From NCBI RefSeq assembly GCF_033095785.1, contig NZ_CP137134.1, forward strand, positions 2,232,001 to 2,296,000: a stretch of 64,000 nucleotides of DNA, given 5' to 3'. The notes beneath the pieces were generated by a model that saw only the letters and a list, made by a program, of their open reading frames with translations, was not told the origin of the DNA and made no database searches. The first letter of the stretch is position 1. Each line of letters begins with the position of its first letter. Both the position numbers and the translations under genes were made by a program. This document shows, piece by piece, positions 1 to 8,984 of the stretch. Source of the stretch: Nitrosospira sp. Is2. Lineage in GTDB: Bacteria > Pseudomonadota > Gammaproteobacteria > Burkholderiales > Nitrosomonadaceae.

Positions 1-469
1 AGGGCACCCACTCCACTCGATCCAGCCCGCATGTGCATAACATTTCATTGAACAGGCGTACATGACAAAACTCTTCGGCGAGATGGACACGGCTGATTTT
101 GTCCTCGACCTGGTATGAATGCGCCATATCGGGGATCACATCCCACGCACCTTTTATCCCTACCCATTCATGCCTGGCAAACTTGTAGATGCCGGTCAGC
201 ATTAGCGTCATGCGATCCAGCGAGGTTGGATCATCCCGCATCTCAACATAATTTCGATAAAAGGATTCTGGGTCGGCAAGCGGCTGGCGCAATTTGACTG
301 GATTGTTTTGAAAATGCTGAAGTCGGGCACGTTTTTTTTCCAGGTCCTTGTCATCCTCAAAAAGTTGCCCGCCGTGCTGTTGAGTAAAATCCCAGTAATT
401 CTCAAAATTTTCTCTTCTTTGCTGGTTTGTTGCCGGAGAAAAAATGGAGAGATATTTCGATGACGCCAT
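1..469 (-). CDS. ferritin-like protein, 3' end cut by window edge
   Basis: An uninterrupted reading frame runs on the minus strand from an ATG at 469 to the left edge (156 codons, no stop), so the C-terminus is missing. The N-terminal third is polar and charged. The rest looks helical and carries HEWVGIKGAWD (about residues 110-120) and AEEFCHVRLFNEM near the edge, an E-x-x-H pattern of the kind that binds metal in four-helix ferritin-like proteins. I do not recognise the exact family and infer only a possible diiron/ferritin-like fold. The gene points the same way as folE, 210 bases upstream. Confidence 0.6.
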   Translation of the reverse strand, partial: MASSKYLSIFSPATNQQRRENFENYWDFTQQHGGQLFEDDKDLEKKRARLQHFQNNPVKLRQPLADPESFYRNYVEMRDDPTSLDRMTLMLTGIYKFARHEWVGIKGAWDVIPDMAHSYQVEDKISRVHLAEEFCHVRLFNEMLCTCGLDRVEWVP

Positions 470-679
470 GAGTTTGGGTTCCAGTTATTTAACGCAGCAG
501 TGCCGCCTCCCCTTCAACAGGAGGGGAATCAGAATGAGGGATGAAGAAACAAACAAACATGGCGCGCAAGTCTCAGGAATGAGAGGCTTATTAAGATCTC
601 AGAGATCTCAGTAAATCAGTTCAAACCAGCATATAAAGCTTATCCGTTTTGCTGAGAGCTGTTCAATAAGCCGAACGGC
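470..679. other. intergenic region with short tandem repeat
   Basis: No gene is seen here. A 9-bp unit AGATCTCAG occurs twice head to tail at 594-602 and 603-611. The purpose is unknown. Confidence 0.5.
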
Positions 680-684
680 TTATT
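665..684 (-). terminator. hairpin overlapping the folE stop codon
   Basis: AATAAGCCG (665-673) and CGGCTTATT (676-684) form a perfect 9-bp stem with a 2-base centre, and the folE stop codon lies inside it. There is no clear T tract after it on the minus strand, so it may stabilise or terminate folE mRNA; the role is uncertain. Confidence 0.4.
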
Positions 685-1249
685 CGGCTAATGCGAGGAA
701 CTCTGCTCGCTGAGCAGCATTGGTCTTTAGGTCGCCGAGCATGGCGGAAGTCACGGTCTCCTCGCCGGCCACCGCGATTCCACGCGACTCCATACACATA
801 TGACGGCAACGGATGATCACGCCCACCGCCTTGGGTTGCAAATGCTCAAGCAAAGATTGCGCGATCTGTTGTGTCAGCCGTTCCTGGACCTGCAAGCGCG
901 CGGCAAAACAGTTGACGAGCCGCGTCAACTTCGATAACCCGACAATGTGTCCACTCGGAAGATACCCGACGGTTGCATGGCCAAAGAAGGGAGCGAGATG
1001 GTGCTCGCAATGCGAATAAACGGGTATTTGCCTGACCACAATCAATTCATCGTAGCTTTCGCCCCCATCGGCAAATGTCTTGAGGATAGCTGCCGGATCC
1101 TGCTTGTAACCGCGGGTCCAATGGGCCCAGGCGCGCGACACCCGGCCGGGGGTCTCATGCAAGCCTTGACGCGAGGGGTCTTCTCCGATTGAGCGGATCA
1201 GTCGCTGCCAGTCGGCGATGCCGAATTCTGAGTCCTTTGGATTATCCAT
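680..1249 (-). CDS. folE: GTP cyclohydrolase I
   Basis: It converts GTP to dihydroneopterin triphosphate, the first step of folate/pterin synthesis, in the cytoplasm as a homodecamer (family knowledge). The product is 189 aa from the ATG at 1249. Zinc ligands are visible as C81 and H84 in SHCEHHLAPFFG and C152 in RHMCMESRG. The substrate-pocket stretch HIVGLSKLTR follows the typical order. The frame is open further upstream to 1408, but that extension (Cys- and Arg-rich) does not look like the family, so the inner ATG was chosen. It diverges from xthA. Confidence 0.95.
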   Translation of the reverse strand: MDNPKDSEFGIADWQRLIRSIGEDPSRQGLHETPGRVSRAWAHWTRGYKQDPAAILKTFADGGESYDELIVVRQIPVYSHCEHHLAPFFGHATVGYLPSGHIVGLSKLTRLVNCFAARLQVQERLTQQIAQSLLEHLQPKAVGVIIRCRHMCMESRGIAVAGEETVTSAMLGDLKTNAAQRAEFLALAE

Positions 1250-1472
1250 GGTTACTATACCTGTGTTCGAGGGAAGCAATAACGATGCGTCAAATATCGA
1301 ACGAGTTCTGGAGGAACCCCTGAATAAGCACATCATGGGCCGCTGCTGTCCAAACCCAACAGGCCATTTGGTGCGTGCTTCATAATAGCACACAACATAA
1401 ATGGCCAACTATTCAGTATGTGCTTAACGGGATATACTCCAGCCCGTGATATGAGCCGAGTAATAGCACCAC

Positions 1473-2243
1473 ATGAAAATAGCAACCTGGAATGTAAATT
1501 CCCTTAAAGTCCGCCTCCCTCAGGTTCTTGATTGGCTGGCTTCCAATCAGCCTGATGTGCTGTGCCTGCAAGAGACGAAGCTGCAAGACGAAAATTTCCC
1601 CATTAATGATATTGCAGCAGCTGGATACCAGACCCTTTTTTCGGGACAGAAAACGTACAACGGCGTCGCGCTGCTCAGCAAACAGCCGGGCGTCAATATT
1701 ATTTCAGGCATCCCTGATCTGGACGATCAGCAGAAGCGCGTGCTGGCGGCAGTTTATGGCGACATCATGGTGGCGTGTATTTACGTGCCAAATGGCGAGC
1801 ATGTCACATCTGAAAAGTATCAATACAAGCTGAAATGGCTGGACGCTCTCCGGGATTGGATGCGGGATATGTTGAGCAGGCACCCCAAGCTCGTACTGCT
1901 GGGGGACTTCAACATCGCGCCGGAAGAGCGGGACGTACATGACCCGAAATTATGGGATGGACAGGTTCTGTTCAGCCTGCCAGAACGTGAGGCGTTTCGG
2001 GAAGTGCTTGACTTGGGGCTGATAGATAGCTTCCGCTTGTTTGAGCAACCGGAGAAATGCTATACGTGGTGGGATTACCGCATGATGGCTTTTCGCCGCA
2101 ACATGGGCTTGAGAATCGACCATATTCTCTTGAGTCGCGAACTGGCTGAAGTATGTACGGCTTGCGTCATAGACAAGGCGACTCGCAAGCTGGAGCGTCC
2201 TTCTGATCATGCTCCAGTAATAGTCGAACTGGCAAGCCACTGA
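1473..2243 (+). CDS. xthA: exodeoxyribonuclease III
   Basis: DNA repair enzyme with 3'-5' exonuclease and AP-endonuclease activity, acting in base-excision repair. The 256-aa product matches the usual length of the family. Active-site residues are in the expected order: N7 (TWNVNS), E34 (QETKLQ), D145 and N147 (GDFNIAP), and D245/H246 (SDHAPV). It is divergent from folE and convergent with the LuxR regulator gene. The start ATG begins directly with MKIATWNVNS, the canonical N-terminus. Confidence 0.95.
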   Translation: MKIATWNVNSLKVRLPQVLDWLASNQPDVLCLQETKLQDENFPINDIAAAGYQTLFSGQKTYNGVALLSKQPGVNIISGIPDLDDQQKRVLAAVYGDIMVACIYVPNGEHVTSEKYQYKLKWLDALRDWMRDMLSRHPKLVLLGDFNIAPEERDVHDPKLWDGQVLFSLPEREAFREVLDLGLIDSFRLFEQPEKCYTWWDYRMMAFRRNMGLRIDHILLSRELAEVCTACVIDKATRKLERPSDHAPVIVELASH

Positions 2244-2313
2244 CGTTATTCTTGAGCTTGGAGATACAACGACGGGGTTGCCTACCGCGGATCGTCCACC
2301 GTACCGCCGCTTC

Positions 2314-3048
2314 TTACCCGATATTTCCGGGCTCGATAAGTCCCATCGAAAGGGCCCGGGAGATCGCCTGCCGCCGGTTGACCACGCCCAATTTCTGGGA
2401 CGCATTCTGAAGGTGAAACGTCACGGTGCGTTCCGAGATACTCACGATGTTCGCTATTTCCCAGCCTGTTTTACCCTCGGCTGCCCAGAGTAAACACTCT
2501 TTCTCCCGGTCCGTCAGGTTGATTTTTTTCAAGGGCAGAGGTCCTTTGCTTAGCACGATACGCTGGACTGCCTCATGCAGATAACACGTCAGTAGCTGGG
2601 CCTGGCCCATCATGGCGACAATGTCATTCTGCGCTTCACGAGACTCTCGGGATGTAGCCAGGCTCAGCATGGCGGCTTCACCCCGCCCGCCATGCACGGA
2701 AAAGCTGGCCCCGCTGACCAGGCCGCAATCCTTTGCTTCGCTTCTTACGCGGGCCTCCTTGCGTCCCTTGAAAATTTCGTTTTTCCATATGATAGGGATT
2801 GATGTTTTGGCGCAGTGGGAAACGGTGGGGTCTATATTCGCGTAGCCTTCCGCATCGTAATGTTTGCGCCATATCTCCGGGTAGCAGCTGAGGATGAACC
2901 GGTAAGGACGCGTTAGCGAGGTATTTACCTGAACTCCATACAGAAAATGCTCGAAGCCCATTGTCTGCGCAATAGCTTTGGCGCTGTCGTGCAATTCTTC
3001 CACCGAGCTGCACGTTAGCAACGATTCAAACAGATTAATATCAGTCAT
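2314..3048 (-). CDS. LuxR-family autoinducer-binding regulator
   Basis: A 244-aa transcription regulator with an N-terminal autoinducer-binding domain (about 15-160) and a C-terminal LuxR helix-turn-helix (about 177-240, LTDREKECLLWAAEGK and ISERTVTFHL). The residues that contact acyl-homoserine lactone in TraR/LasR have counterparts with the right spacing: W60, Y64, D73, P74, W88 and G113. A purine-rich Shine-Dalgarno (GAGGGAG) precedes the ATG. No LuxI gene is next to it; the only synthase in the window lies at 35930, about 33 kb away, so it is an orphan by position. Its ligand and targets are unknown; pairing with that synthase is inference. Confidence 0.88.
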   Translation of the reverse strand: MTDINLFESLLTCSSVEELHDSAKAIAQTMGFEHFLYGVQVNTSLTRPYRFILSCYPEIWRKHYDAEGYANIDPTVSHCAKTSIPIIWKNEIFKGRKEARVRSEAKDCGLVSGASFSVHGGRGEAAMLSLATSRESREAQNDIVAMMGQAQLLTCYLHEAVQRIVLSKGPLPLKKINLTDREKECLLWAAEGKTGWEIANIVSISERTVTFHLQNASQKLGVVNRRQAISRALSMGLIEPGNIG

Positions 3049-3359
3049 GATTCTCCCTCTTACAATACATCCACTTTATTGCAGAGCCGTTACCGCGTGT
3101 AAATGATCGCCGTATTATTATGAATTGTTAGTTAGCGAGCTATTTGCAGCCGTTATTTTTTGGCTGTAATCATACCTGATCCAACGTTCCGGGATGGAAA
3201 ACCTGAGCGCCCTCAATGACATCTATCGTGGCGGCCCTGCCGCTCCCTCGAAGGCGCAAATGAGAAGTTTTAGCAGCCGCCGGATATATATTGCTGCATG
3301 ATTGGATGTTTCCAGTTTCAGAAAAGGCACCTAAAACATGCCTTTTTCGACTATCAAAA
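3049..3359. other. intergenic region between luxR-type and rpfE-type genes
   Basis: Apart from the luxR ribosome-binding site next to 3048, this stretch holds no supportable gene. A stem-loop at 3322-3346 is listed separately. No lux-box-like palindrome was found here. Confidence 0.5.
3322..3346 (-). terminator. putative rho-independent terminator after rpfE-type gene
   Basis: AAAAGGCA (3322-3329) pairs perfectly with TGCCTTTT (3339-3346) around a 9-base loop, 14 bases past the stop of the minus-strand gene at 3360. The T-rich arm lies at the 3' side on either strand. Confidence 0.55.
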
Positions 3360-4403
3360 TTACCCGGCTGCATACATGGCGATTGCTTTCGGTCTACGCC
3401 AGAATTTTCTCAAATCGCTGCGCCGGACAGCGAAATTTCTCACTTTTTTATTCTCCAACGAGGTGAGGGTCACCTGATCGATTTCCCCCTGCTTCAACAT
3501 TGCCCAAAGAGGTCCAAACCAGTTATGGTCGAGTTGTTTCAGACTTTCACGCCATCCGTACGGATCATGGTACTGGGCCTTTCCGTGTAAGGAATCGAGC
3601 ACGACAAGGTGATTGCCGGATGGGGTGGACTGGCGCCATATTGCCGCGTTGGGTGGGAGCGGGGCCTGGCCTGTACCGGAGGCAAGCGCGAGGCTGCCGG
3701 CAAGATCATCATTGCTCCACACCTGCGAATAATCGGATACTAAAGACTCAGGCATGATTCCACCGCCCCAGAACCAAGTAGCGTTAATGGAAGGTTCGCC
3801 GCGCCCCTCGCGCGCCTGGTTTAGCGGGTGCTCGTGCAGCAGCATTTGAACTTCGTTAAACAAGCCGCGCCAGATCGTATTGTTCGAGCCGTAGGGCAAA
3901 TGGTCATTGATGCCACGATCGATAACGTCGCTGAGTAAATGCGTGTGCGCCGGCGGCGTCTCGACCAGCCGCACGTACCAGCGATCAGGCTGCAAAGGCA
4001 GGAATTCCATGTCAAGGCCATTTGCAGAAAAATGCCGGGTGAGCAGACTTGTCAGCTGATGGGCTTCTTCTGGCGCGATCGGAAAAACGCGGCTGTCAGC
4101 AAGGACGGCTTGGTCGCGCTCAATACGCAAATGCACCGGATCGGCACGAATCCAATAATCCTGTCCCGCTTTTATTCTCTCCCCGCCGTCGCCCCGCAGT
4201 GTGATAGGGGCCACCGGCCAGTCAAGCTGCTTCTGGACGCCAAAGGCGCGGCAAAGCCAGGGCTCCATGCCCTCCGGTTCATCATCTGTGCGTGAGCATT
4301 TTGTGAGGAGGTTTTCCAGCGCAGGCAGCGGCAAATCACGATAAATTTCGGGAAGCGACGCGTCAGGCCAGAATAGCGAGGGAACGAGCAAATGCAGATT
4401 CAT
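3360..4403 (-). CDS. RpfE-type conserved protein
   Basis: A 347-aa cytoplasmic protein without signal peptide or membrane segment. It resembles the proteobacterial family annotated as regulatory protein RpfE (COG4255, similar to part of the phosphoglycerate-mutase/alkaline-phosphatase superfamily), recognised from the N-terminal pattern (MNLHLLVPSLFWPD), a middle segment ending in NEVQMLLHEHPLN, and a WFWGGG motif followed by a terminal segment. The biochemical role is not established. It lies upstream of the orphan LuxR gene on the same strand but is separated from it by a likely terminator, so an operon is unlikely. The name rests on motif memory, not on a search. Confidence 0.6.
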   Translation of the reverse strand: MNLHLLVPSLFWPDASLPEIYRDLPLPALENLLTKCSRTDDEPEGMEPWLCRAFGVQKQLDWPVAPITLRGDGGERIKAGQDYWIRADPVHLRIERDQAVLADSRVFPIAPEEAHQLTSLLTRHFSANGLDMEFLPLQPDRWYVRLVETPPAHTHLLSDVIDRGINDHLPYGSNNTIWRGLFNEVQMLLHEHPLNQAREGRGEPSINATWFWGGGIMPESLVSDYSQVWSNDDLAGSLALASGTGQAPLPPNAAIWRQSTPSGNHLVVLDSLHGKAQYHDPYGWRESLKQLDHNWFGPLWAMLKQGEIDQVTLTSLENKKVRNFAVRRSDLRKFWRRPKAIAMYAAG

Positions 4404-4582
4404 TGAATGGGACTTTCGGCTGTAAGCGAAGAATGGTCCGTATCGCGGGTCAAGCTGTCGGGCAGGGAGCTAGAGACAGTGTTCTGACAAAGACAGCATC
4501 GAGGGCGAAGCTAAAGCCTGTCGCGCAGGAGCACGACTAATCCTCCACGGACCGGGATTATTAGCCCCTTCTGATCCGGTTC

Positions 4583-5941
4583 CTAACCGCCCGCAACCAT
4601 CATCCTGTCTATCAGCAGCGATCCACACTGTTTTGAACCACGTACGACCACATCACTTCCCGCTGCGGAAATACCGAGCAGCATATTTTTCAGATTACCG
4701 GCAATGGTAATTTCTTCCACTGCATGCTGAATCTCTCCGTCCTCGACCCAAAAGCCGGCTGCTCCCCGTGAATAGTCCCCGGTCACAGGATTGACCCCTT
4801 GGCCCAGCAATTCGGTAACCAGCACGCCTTTACCCATTTTTTTAAGTAGAGCGGGGAAGTCCAGTCCAGTTCCATTCTCAAGAATCAGATTGTGATTGCC
4901 CCCGGCATTTCCGGTGGTACGCAGGCCAAGCTTACGCGCGGAATAACTGCTGAGAAAATAACCTTGCAACACGCCATTCTCGACGACGTTGCGCTCATGC
5001 GTGACCACGCCTTCATCGTCGAAGGCCTGGCTAGCCAAACCCCTTTTCAGATGAGGCAATTCCCGGATCTGGATATGCGGCGCAAAAACCTGCTTGCCGA
5101 TACTGTCCAGCAAGAACGACGACTTCCGGTAGAGACTGCCCCCGCTGACGGCCCTGACGAAATGTCCAATCAGACTTGAAGCGATAGGCGCCTCAAACAG
5201 CACAGGGACCTCACACGTGGGAATTTTTCTGGCGCCCAGCCGCGCAACAGTGCGAGTCCCCGCTTTTCTGCCGATGCTGCCGGCTTCCTCGAGGTCGCGC
5301 GCATTGCGCGCCACGCTGTACCAGTAGTCACGCTGCATGGTGTCGTTCTGGCTCGCTATCACAGCGCAGCTGATGCTGTGACGCGACGCGGGATAACCCC
5401 CCATGAATCCAAGACTGTTTGCATAAACAAACTGCGATTCATTCAGATAAACGCTGGCCCCTTCGGAATTGGTGATACGCTTGTCAACGTCCAACGCGGT
5501 CGCCTCGCATGTCTTTGCAAGTTCTATCGCCTGCTCTACCGGCAAATCCCAGGGAAAATAGAGATCGAGATCGGGAAACGCTCGCGCCAGTAAATCGGCG
5601 TCCGCCAGCCCCGCACAATCGTCGGCCGCCGTATGGCCGGCTATTGAGATAGCCGCTGCCACTGTGTCGCTTACCGCCCGTGGAGAAAAATCCGAGGTAC
5701 TGGCGTGGCCGCGCTTCTGCCCAATGTATACCGATACCGACAGACCCTTGTCGCGGTTGTATTCTATTGTTTCTACTTCCCCGCGCCGTACTGTAACGTT
5801 CTGGCCGAAACCATCGGAGAGGTCGGTTTCGCAGGCGGTGGCGCCAAGCTTCTTCGCTTGGCTCAACACATCTTCCGCAATTGTCTGGAGTGTAGTGAAA
5901 GGATAGGAGAAACGAGGCGAGGATTTTGCTATGGCGGTCAT
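4583..5941 (-). CDS. pmbA: TldE/PmbA metalloprotease subunit
   Basis: PmbA (TldE) works with TldD as a heterodimeric zinc protease known for maturing peptide antibiotics and degrading the CcdA antitoxin. The 452-aa length equals that of typical PmbA. Visible family features are the N-terminal VRRGEVETIEYNRDKGLSV, the central GGYPASRHSISCAVIA, and the C-terminal TGDYSRGAAGFWVEDGEIQ. As usual for this subunit there is no HExxxH zinc motif; that belongs to TldD. It is divergent from yjgA, the same arrangement as in many proteobacteria. Confidence 0.92.
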   Translation of the reverse strand: MTAIAKSSPRFSYPFTTLQTIAEDVLSQAKKLGATACETDLSDGFGQNVTVRRGEVETIEYNRDKGLSVSVYIGQKRGHASTSDFSPRAVSDTVAAAISIAGHTAADDCAGLADADLLARAFPDLDLYFPWDLPVEQAIELAKTCEATALDVDKRITNSEGASVYLNESQFVYANSLGFMGGYPASRHSISCAVIASQNDTMQRDYWYSVARNARDLEEAGSIGRKAGTRTVARLGARKIPTCEVPVLFEAPIASSLIGHFVRAVSGGSLYRKSSFLLDSIGKQVFAPHIQIRELPHLKRGLASQAFDDEGVVTHERNVVENGVLQGYFLSSYSARKLGLRTTGNAGGNHNLILENGTGLDFPALLKKMGKGVLVTELLGQGVNPVTGDYSRGAAGFWVEDGEIQHAVEEITIAGNLKNMLLGISAAGSDVVVRGSKQCGSLLIDRMMVAGG

Positions 5942-6035
5942 GGGAGGGCGATTTCGGGAGTTGCAATGGATTTGTTACCGGCGAATGGCGCTATGATAAC
6001 AGTTTCTTAACGTGGGAATGGGTGCGCAAAAGAAC

Positions 6036-6566
6036 ATGATTGATAATTCCGAATCCGAACTTCCGCCGAGCAAAACGCGACGCAAGCGGGAAATGCACGA
6101 ACTCCAGGACATTGGCGAGCAGTTGGTTCAACTCGATCTCAAGCGTTTAAGGGAGCTTGATTTGCCTGAAGCACTGATGGACGCCGTTCTTGAAGCCAAG
6201 CGGATGCGCAAACACGGCGCCATCCGTCGCCAGATGCAATTTATCGGCAAGCTGATGCGTGATCTGGATGCTTTGCCTATCAGGCAAAAACTGGACGCGT
6301 GGAACGGACTAGCCCTGCAGCAGACGGCATGGCTGCATCAACTCGAGCGCTGGCGAGAACGGCTATTGTCAGATGAACAGGCACTGGAGGAACTCGGACA
6401 GAAATTTCCCGCCGCCGACTTCCAGCAACTGCGCGCGCTTATACGTAATGCGCAAAAAGAAAGGCTGGCGAACAAGCCCCCTAAGAGCTTCCGTGCCTTA
6501 TTTCAGGAATTGCAGAACCTCATCCCTCAAACCGAGGGGAAGGGCCGATTCGTTCGTGATGAGTAA
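6036..6566 (+). CDS. yjgA: ribosome-associated protein YjgA/DarP
   Basis: Small basic helical protein of about 176 aa associated with late 50S ribosomal subunit assembly. Typical stretches are SKTRRKREMHELQDIGE near the N-terminus, RRQMQFIGKLMR in the middle, and LRALIRNAQKE followed by NKPPKSFRALFQEL at the end. The start is uncertain: a GTG at 6012 and an ATG at 6018 are in frame, but the ATG at 6036 gives the family's usual N-terminal length. Divergent from pmbA. Confidence 0.88.
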   Translation: MIDNSESELPPSKTRRKREMHELQDIGEQLVQLDLKRLRELDLPEALMDAVLEAKRMRKHGAIRRQMQFIGKLMRDLDALPIRQKLDAWNGLALQQTAWLHQLERWRERLLSDEQALEELGQKFPAADFQQLRALIRNAQKERLANKPPKSFRALFQELQNLIPQTEGKGRFVRDE

Positions 6567-6680
6567 ATGCGTGTTGGAGCCTGGGAACCCCCTTTTTTTC
6601 GCCACTTGACGCAGACATGGCCAGGCAATGGCAGCGGATACACAGCTCGGCTGCCGCCATCCCTTCGTTTCAAGCGGTGA

Positions 6681-7784
6681 CTAAAACTTGATGCCCGTAC
6701 CGACCAATTGCGATGAGAAGATGTTGTAGGCAAATTCTTGCGGTTCCAGGCTATCTCGCGCATGGCCCCCAACTTCAGCCTGCGGATACATGAAGAACGG
6801 CAGCTCGCCCAATACGCTGTCTCGTGCCAGCTTAACGTCTCGGGCATGATTAAATGCCACCCAGTTCATCTCCCACGAACCAAACAATTTTTCTCTTAGT
6901 ACGGCCACTCTTGGATGTCCAAGCGGCAATTCCTCGTCCAATACCAATTGACGCACATCGGAAGGATCGACAGGTACCCAGCCCAGGCCGACCAGATAAA
7001 ACTCGGGACGGCAATGTTGAGCCGTCGTAATGTCTCCCGATCGGCCAAGCGTTTTATGCGCTGCGGACTCATCTATCCGGATTCCATAGTTATCCCGGGC
7101 AGGAACACCGGCGGCCCTCGCCAGACCGACAAACAAGGTGTTGAGGTCGGCGCATTTGCCGCTCAGGTTGCCGGATTCCAGCATGGATTTGATATCTCCC
7201 CGGCCGCAGCCCCGCGTTTCCGGATCGCGATAGGAATTATCCACTACCCAATCGTATATTGCCTTTGCTTTCTCCAAAGAGGAATGGGCATTGGTGTCCT
7301 TTACTATGGAAAGCGCAGTCTTGCGAACGATGCCATCCAGGGGGACGTGCTTAGTGGCCTGCAGATAACGTTTTACATCCGCGGGAAGCGCGGCCCCGCG
7401 TCGCTCGGAGTAATGCTGCAGGTCGACCGTACGATTGGTTGTCTTGACGACGCTGCTGACTGTCACGTTGCGGGGACCGCTTCCGCGCCACTCCCCATAA
7501 AACATGGGCGAGGTCGTACCGGGAACGGCATCAAACCTGGCAATGCTCGCATTCCCGCTCCATACGCTGCCTTGGGAAAATTGATGGGCGCTATCGTTGA
7601 TATCAGGCAAGGGTAGCCATAGGCGTGCCTTGTTCCCGTCGCTGGGGAGGTCCACCTTATAAGTCAGGCGATAGGTATTTGTTCTTGGTCGTATGACCTC
7701 CTGATCCTTACCAAACACCGAAGGTGCAACAGGAAGCAACGCCGCGCTTGCCCCGGCCAGCTTGATAAAATCCCTGCGTTTCAT
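6681..7784 (-). CDS. Tat-exported transglutaminase-like protein
   Basis: 367 aa. The N-terminus MKRRDFIKLAGASAALLPVAP is a twin-arginine signal (RRDFIK) followed by a hydrophobic core, so the protein is probably exported folded to the periplasm. The transglutaminase-like core is visible with a Cys-His-Asp set: C211 in NLSGKCADLNTLFVGLARAAGVPAR, H257 in TTAQHCRPEFY, and D273 in GWVPVDPSD. Such proteins are usually peptidases or amidases rather than cross-linking enzymes (family knowledge); the substrate is unknown. It stands alone, convergent with yjgA. Confidence 0.82.
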   Translation of the reverse strand: MKRRDFIKLAGASAALLPVAPSVFGKDQEVIRPRTNTYRLTYKVDLPSDGNKARLWLPLPDINDSAHQFSQGSVWSGNASIARFDAVPGTTSPMFYGEWRGSGPRNVTVSSVVKTTNRTVDLQHYSERRGAALPADVKRYLQATKHVPLDGIVRKTALSIVKDTNAHSSLEKAKAIYDWVVDNSYRDPETRGCGRGDIKSMLESGNLSGKCADLNTLFVGLARAAGVPARDNYGIRIDESAAHKTLGRSGDITTAQHCRPEFYLVGLGWVPVDPSDVRQLVLDEELPLGHPRVAVLREKLFGSWEMNWVAFNHARDVKLARDSVLGELPFFMYPQAEVGGHARDSLEPQEFAYNIFSSQLVGTGIKF

Positions 7785-8026
7785 GATTTCTCCTGCTGTA
7801 TGATTCGATCCAAGAAAATCGAAAGGTGCGAATCTAATCCTCCCTCTAGGTTAAGTCAACCGGGGGATCCCGAGATAATTTATAAGCGGTGCCAAGGCGC
7901 TGCAGCTCCCCAGCCTCCCTCGAAAATCCGCCATCGCTTTTGTTTGCACTTCAGGCTGTCCTGGGCTAGGCTACCGCCTTCCTCGTTTTCTTGATGGCCT
8001 TTTGACCGGTTGCCCAGCTTATACCG

Positions 8027-8710
8027 ATGACGATTCCAACCAGTCTACTTCCTGCCGTCGAGCTCGAAACCGGACCCAGCCCCACGCACGCGGTCCTGTG
8101 GCTGCACGGTCTTGGTGCGGATGGGCACGATTTCGTTCCCATAGTGGACGAACTCGCGTTGCCTTCCACCCTAAGTATTCGCTTCGTGTTCCCTCACGCC
8201 CCTATGCGACCGGTAAGTATCAACCGCGGAATGGTGATGCGCGCCTGGCATGATTACGACCTGATCGATCCAAATGTTGGGGTTCAGGAAAACCTTGACA
8301 GCTTACGCAGTTCGCAACGAGCGATTGAAGCTTTGATAGATCGGGAAACGGAGCGCGGGATTAAACCAGAGAATGTTGTTCTGGCAGGGTTCTCGCAAGG
8401 CGGGGCCTTGGCTTTACACACCGGCTTGCGCCATTCCGAAAGACTCGCCGGCATTATGGCGTTATCGGGTTATCTCCCCGCGCCGCGGACACTTGCGGCA
8501 GAAGCGCATCGCGCCAATTTTGCCACTCCGATTTTCATGGCCCATGGCCGCCTGGACAGTGTCGTACCCTTAGTACTGGCGGGGACTTCGAAGCAGCAGT
8601 TGCTGGCGTCCGGCTATGCGGTGGATTGGCATGAATATCCGATGGCGCATACCGTTTGCAGGGAAGAAATCGACGACATCAGCCGCTGGCTGAACCGTGT
8701 ATTGGAATAG
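8027..8710 (+). CDS. carboxylesterase/phospholipase, alpha/beta hydrolase
   Basis: 227-aa cytosolic alpha/beta-hydrolase of the phospholipase/carboxylesterase family (EstB-like, related to acyl-protein thioesterases). The nucleophile motif GFSQGG contains S123; the acid D177 is in HGRLDSVVP; the histidine H208 is in PMAHTVC. LHGLGADGHDF supplies the oxyanion-hole loop. It hydrolyses short-chain esters in characterised relatives; the natural substrate is not evident. The gene is monocistronic, with a 242-base upstream gap in which I see no other gene. Confidence 0.85.
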   Translation: MTIPTSLLPAVELETGPSPTHAVLWLHGLGADGHDFVPIVDELALPSTLSIRFVFPHAPMRPVSINRGMVMRAWHDYDLIDPNVGVQENLDSLRSSQRAIEALIDRETERGIKPENVVLAGFSQGGALALHTGLRHSERLAGIMALSGYLPAPRTLAAEAHRANFATPIFMAHGRLDSVVPLVLAGTSKQQLLASGYAVDWHEYPMAHTVCREEIDDISRWLNRVLE

Positions 8711-8760
8711 CGCGCTCAGTCAATCGCATCAGCTGCTACTGCTGTTAATCATCGTGTCTA

Positions 8761-8785
8761 ACGCTATTCGCTGTTCGGATAGCGT
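8761..8785. repeat. imperfect inverted repeat
   Basis: ACGCTAT (8761-8767) and ATAGCGT (8779-8785) can form a 7-bp stem in the gap after the esterase gene. There is no T tract; it may be a weak terminator. Confidence 0.35.
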
Positions 8786-8892
8786 CGCGACTTCCTCCCG
8801 CAGCCCTACCTCTTCCCAGCCAGCAGGCTGAAAATCTTCACTATTTTTTTATGTGTACATGACAGTTACCTCACATCTGCTGTATTACCCTG

Positions 8893-8966
8893 ATGACAAT
8901 ATGGAATTATGTGCTATATTCCTTCTTATCAACAGGGTAATTCATAACTAGATATTTATAACTAGA
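8893..8966 (+). promoter_or_regulatory. promoter and direct repeats before response regulator gene
   Basis: ATGACA (8893-8898) and TATATT (8915-8920) are spaced by 16 bases and look like a sigma-70 promoter. Downstream, ATAACTAGA occurs twice (8944-8952 and 8958-8966), 14 bases start to start, just before a GGAGG ribosome site. The repeats could bind a regulator; this is inference. Confidence 0.45.
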
Positions 8967-8984
8967 CAAAGCGGAGGAACCCAA

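Noticed and set aside
594..611. Tandem AGATCTCAG considered as a start of a CRISPR or IS end
   Set aside because: Only two 9-bp units and no spacers, terminal repeats or transposase nearby.
1250..1408. In-frame 53-residue N-terminal extension of folE
   Set aside because: Composition unlike FolE and the family starts near the internal ATG at 1249.
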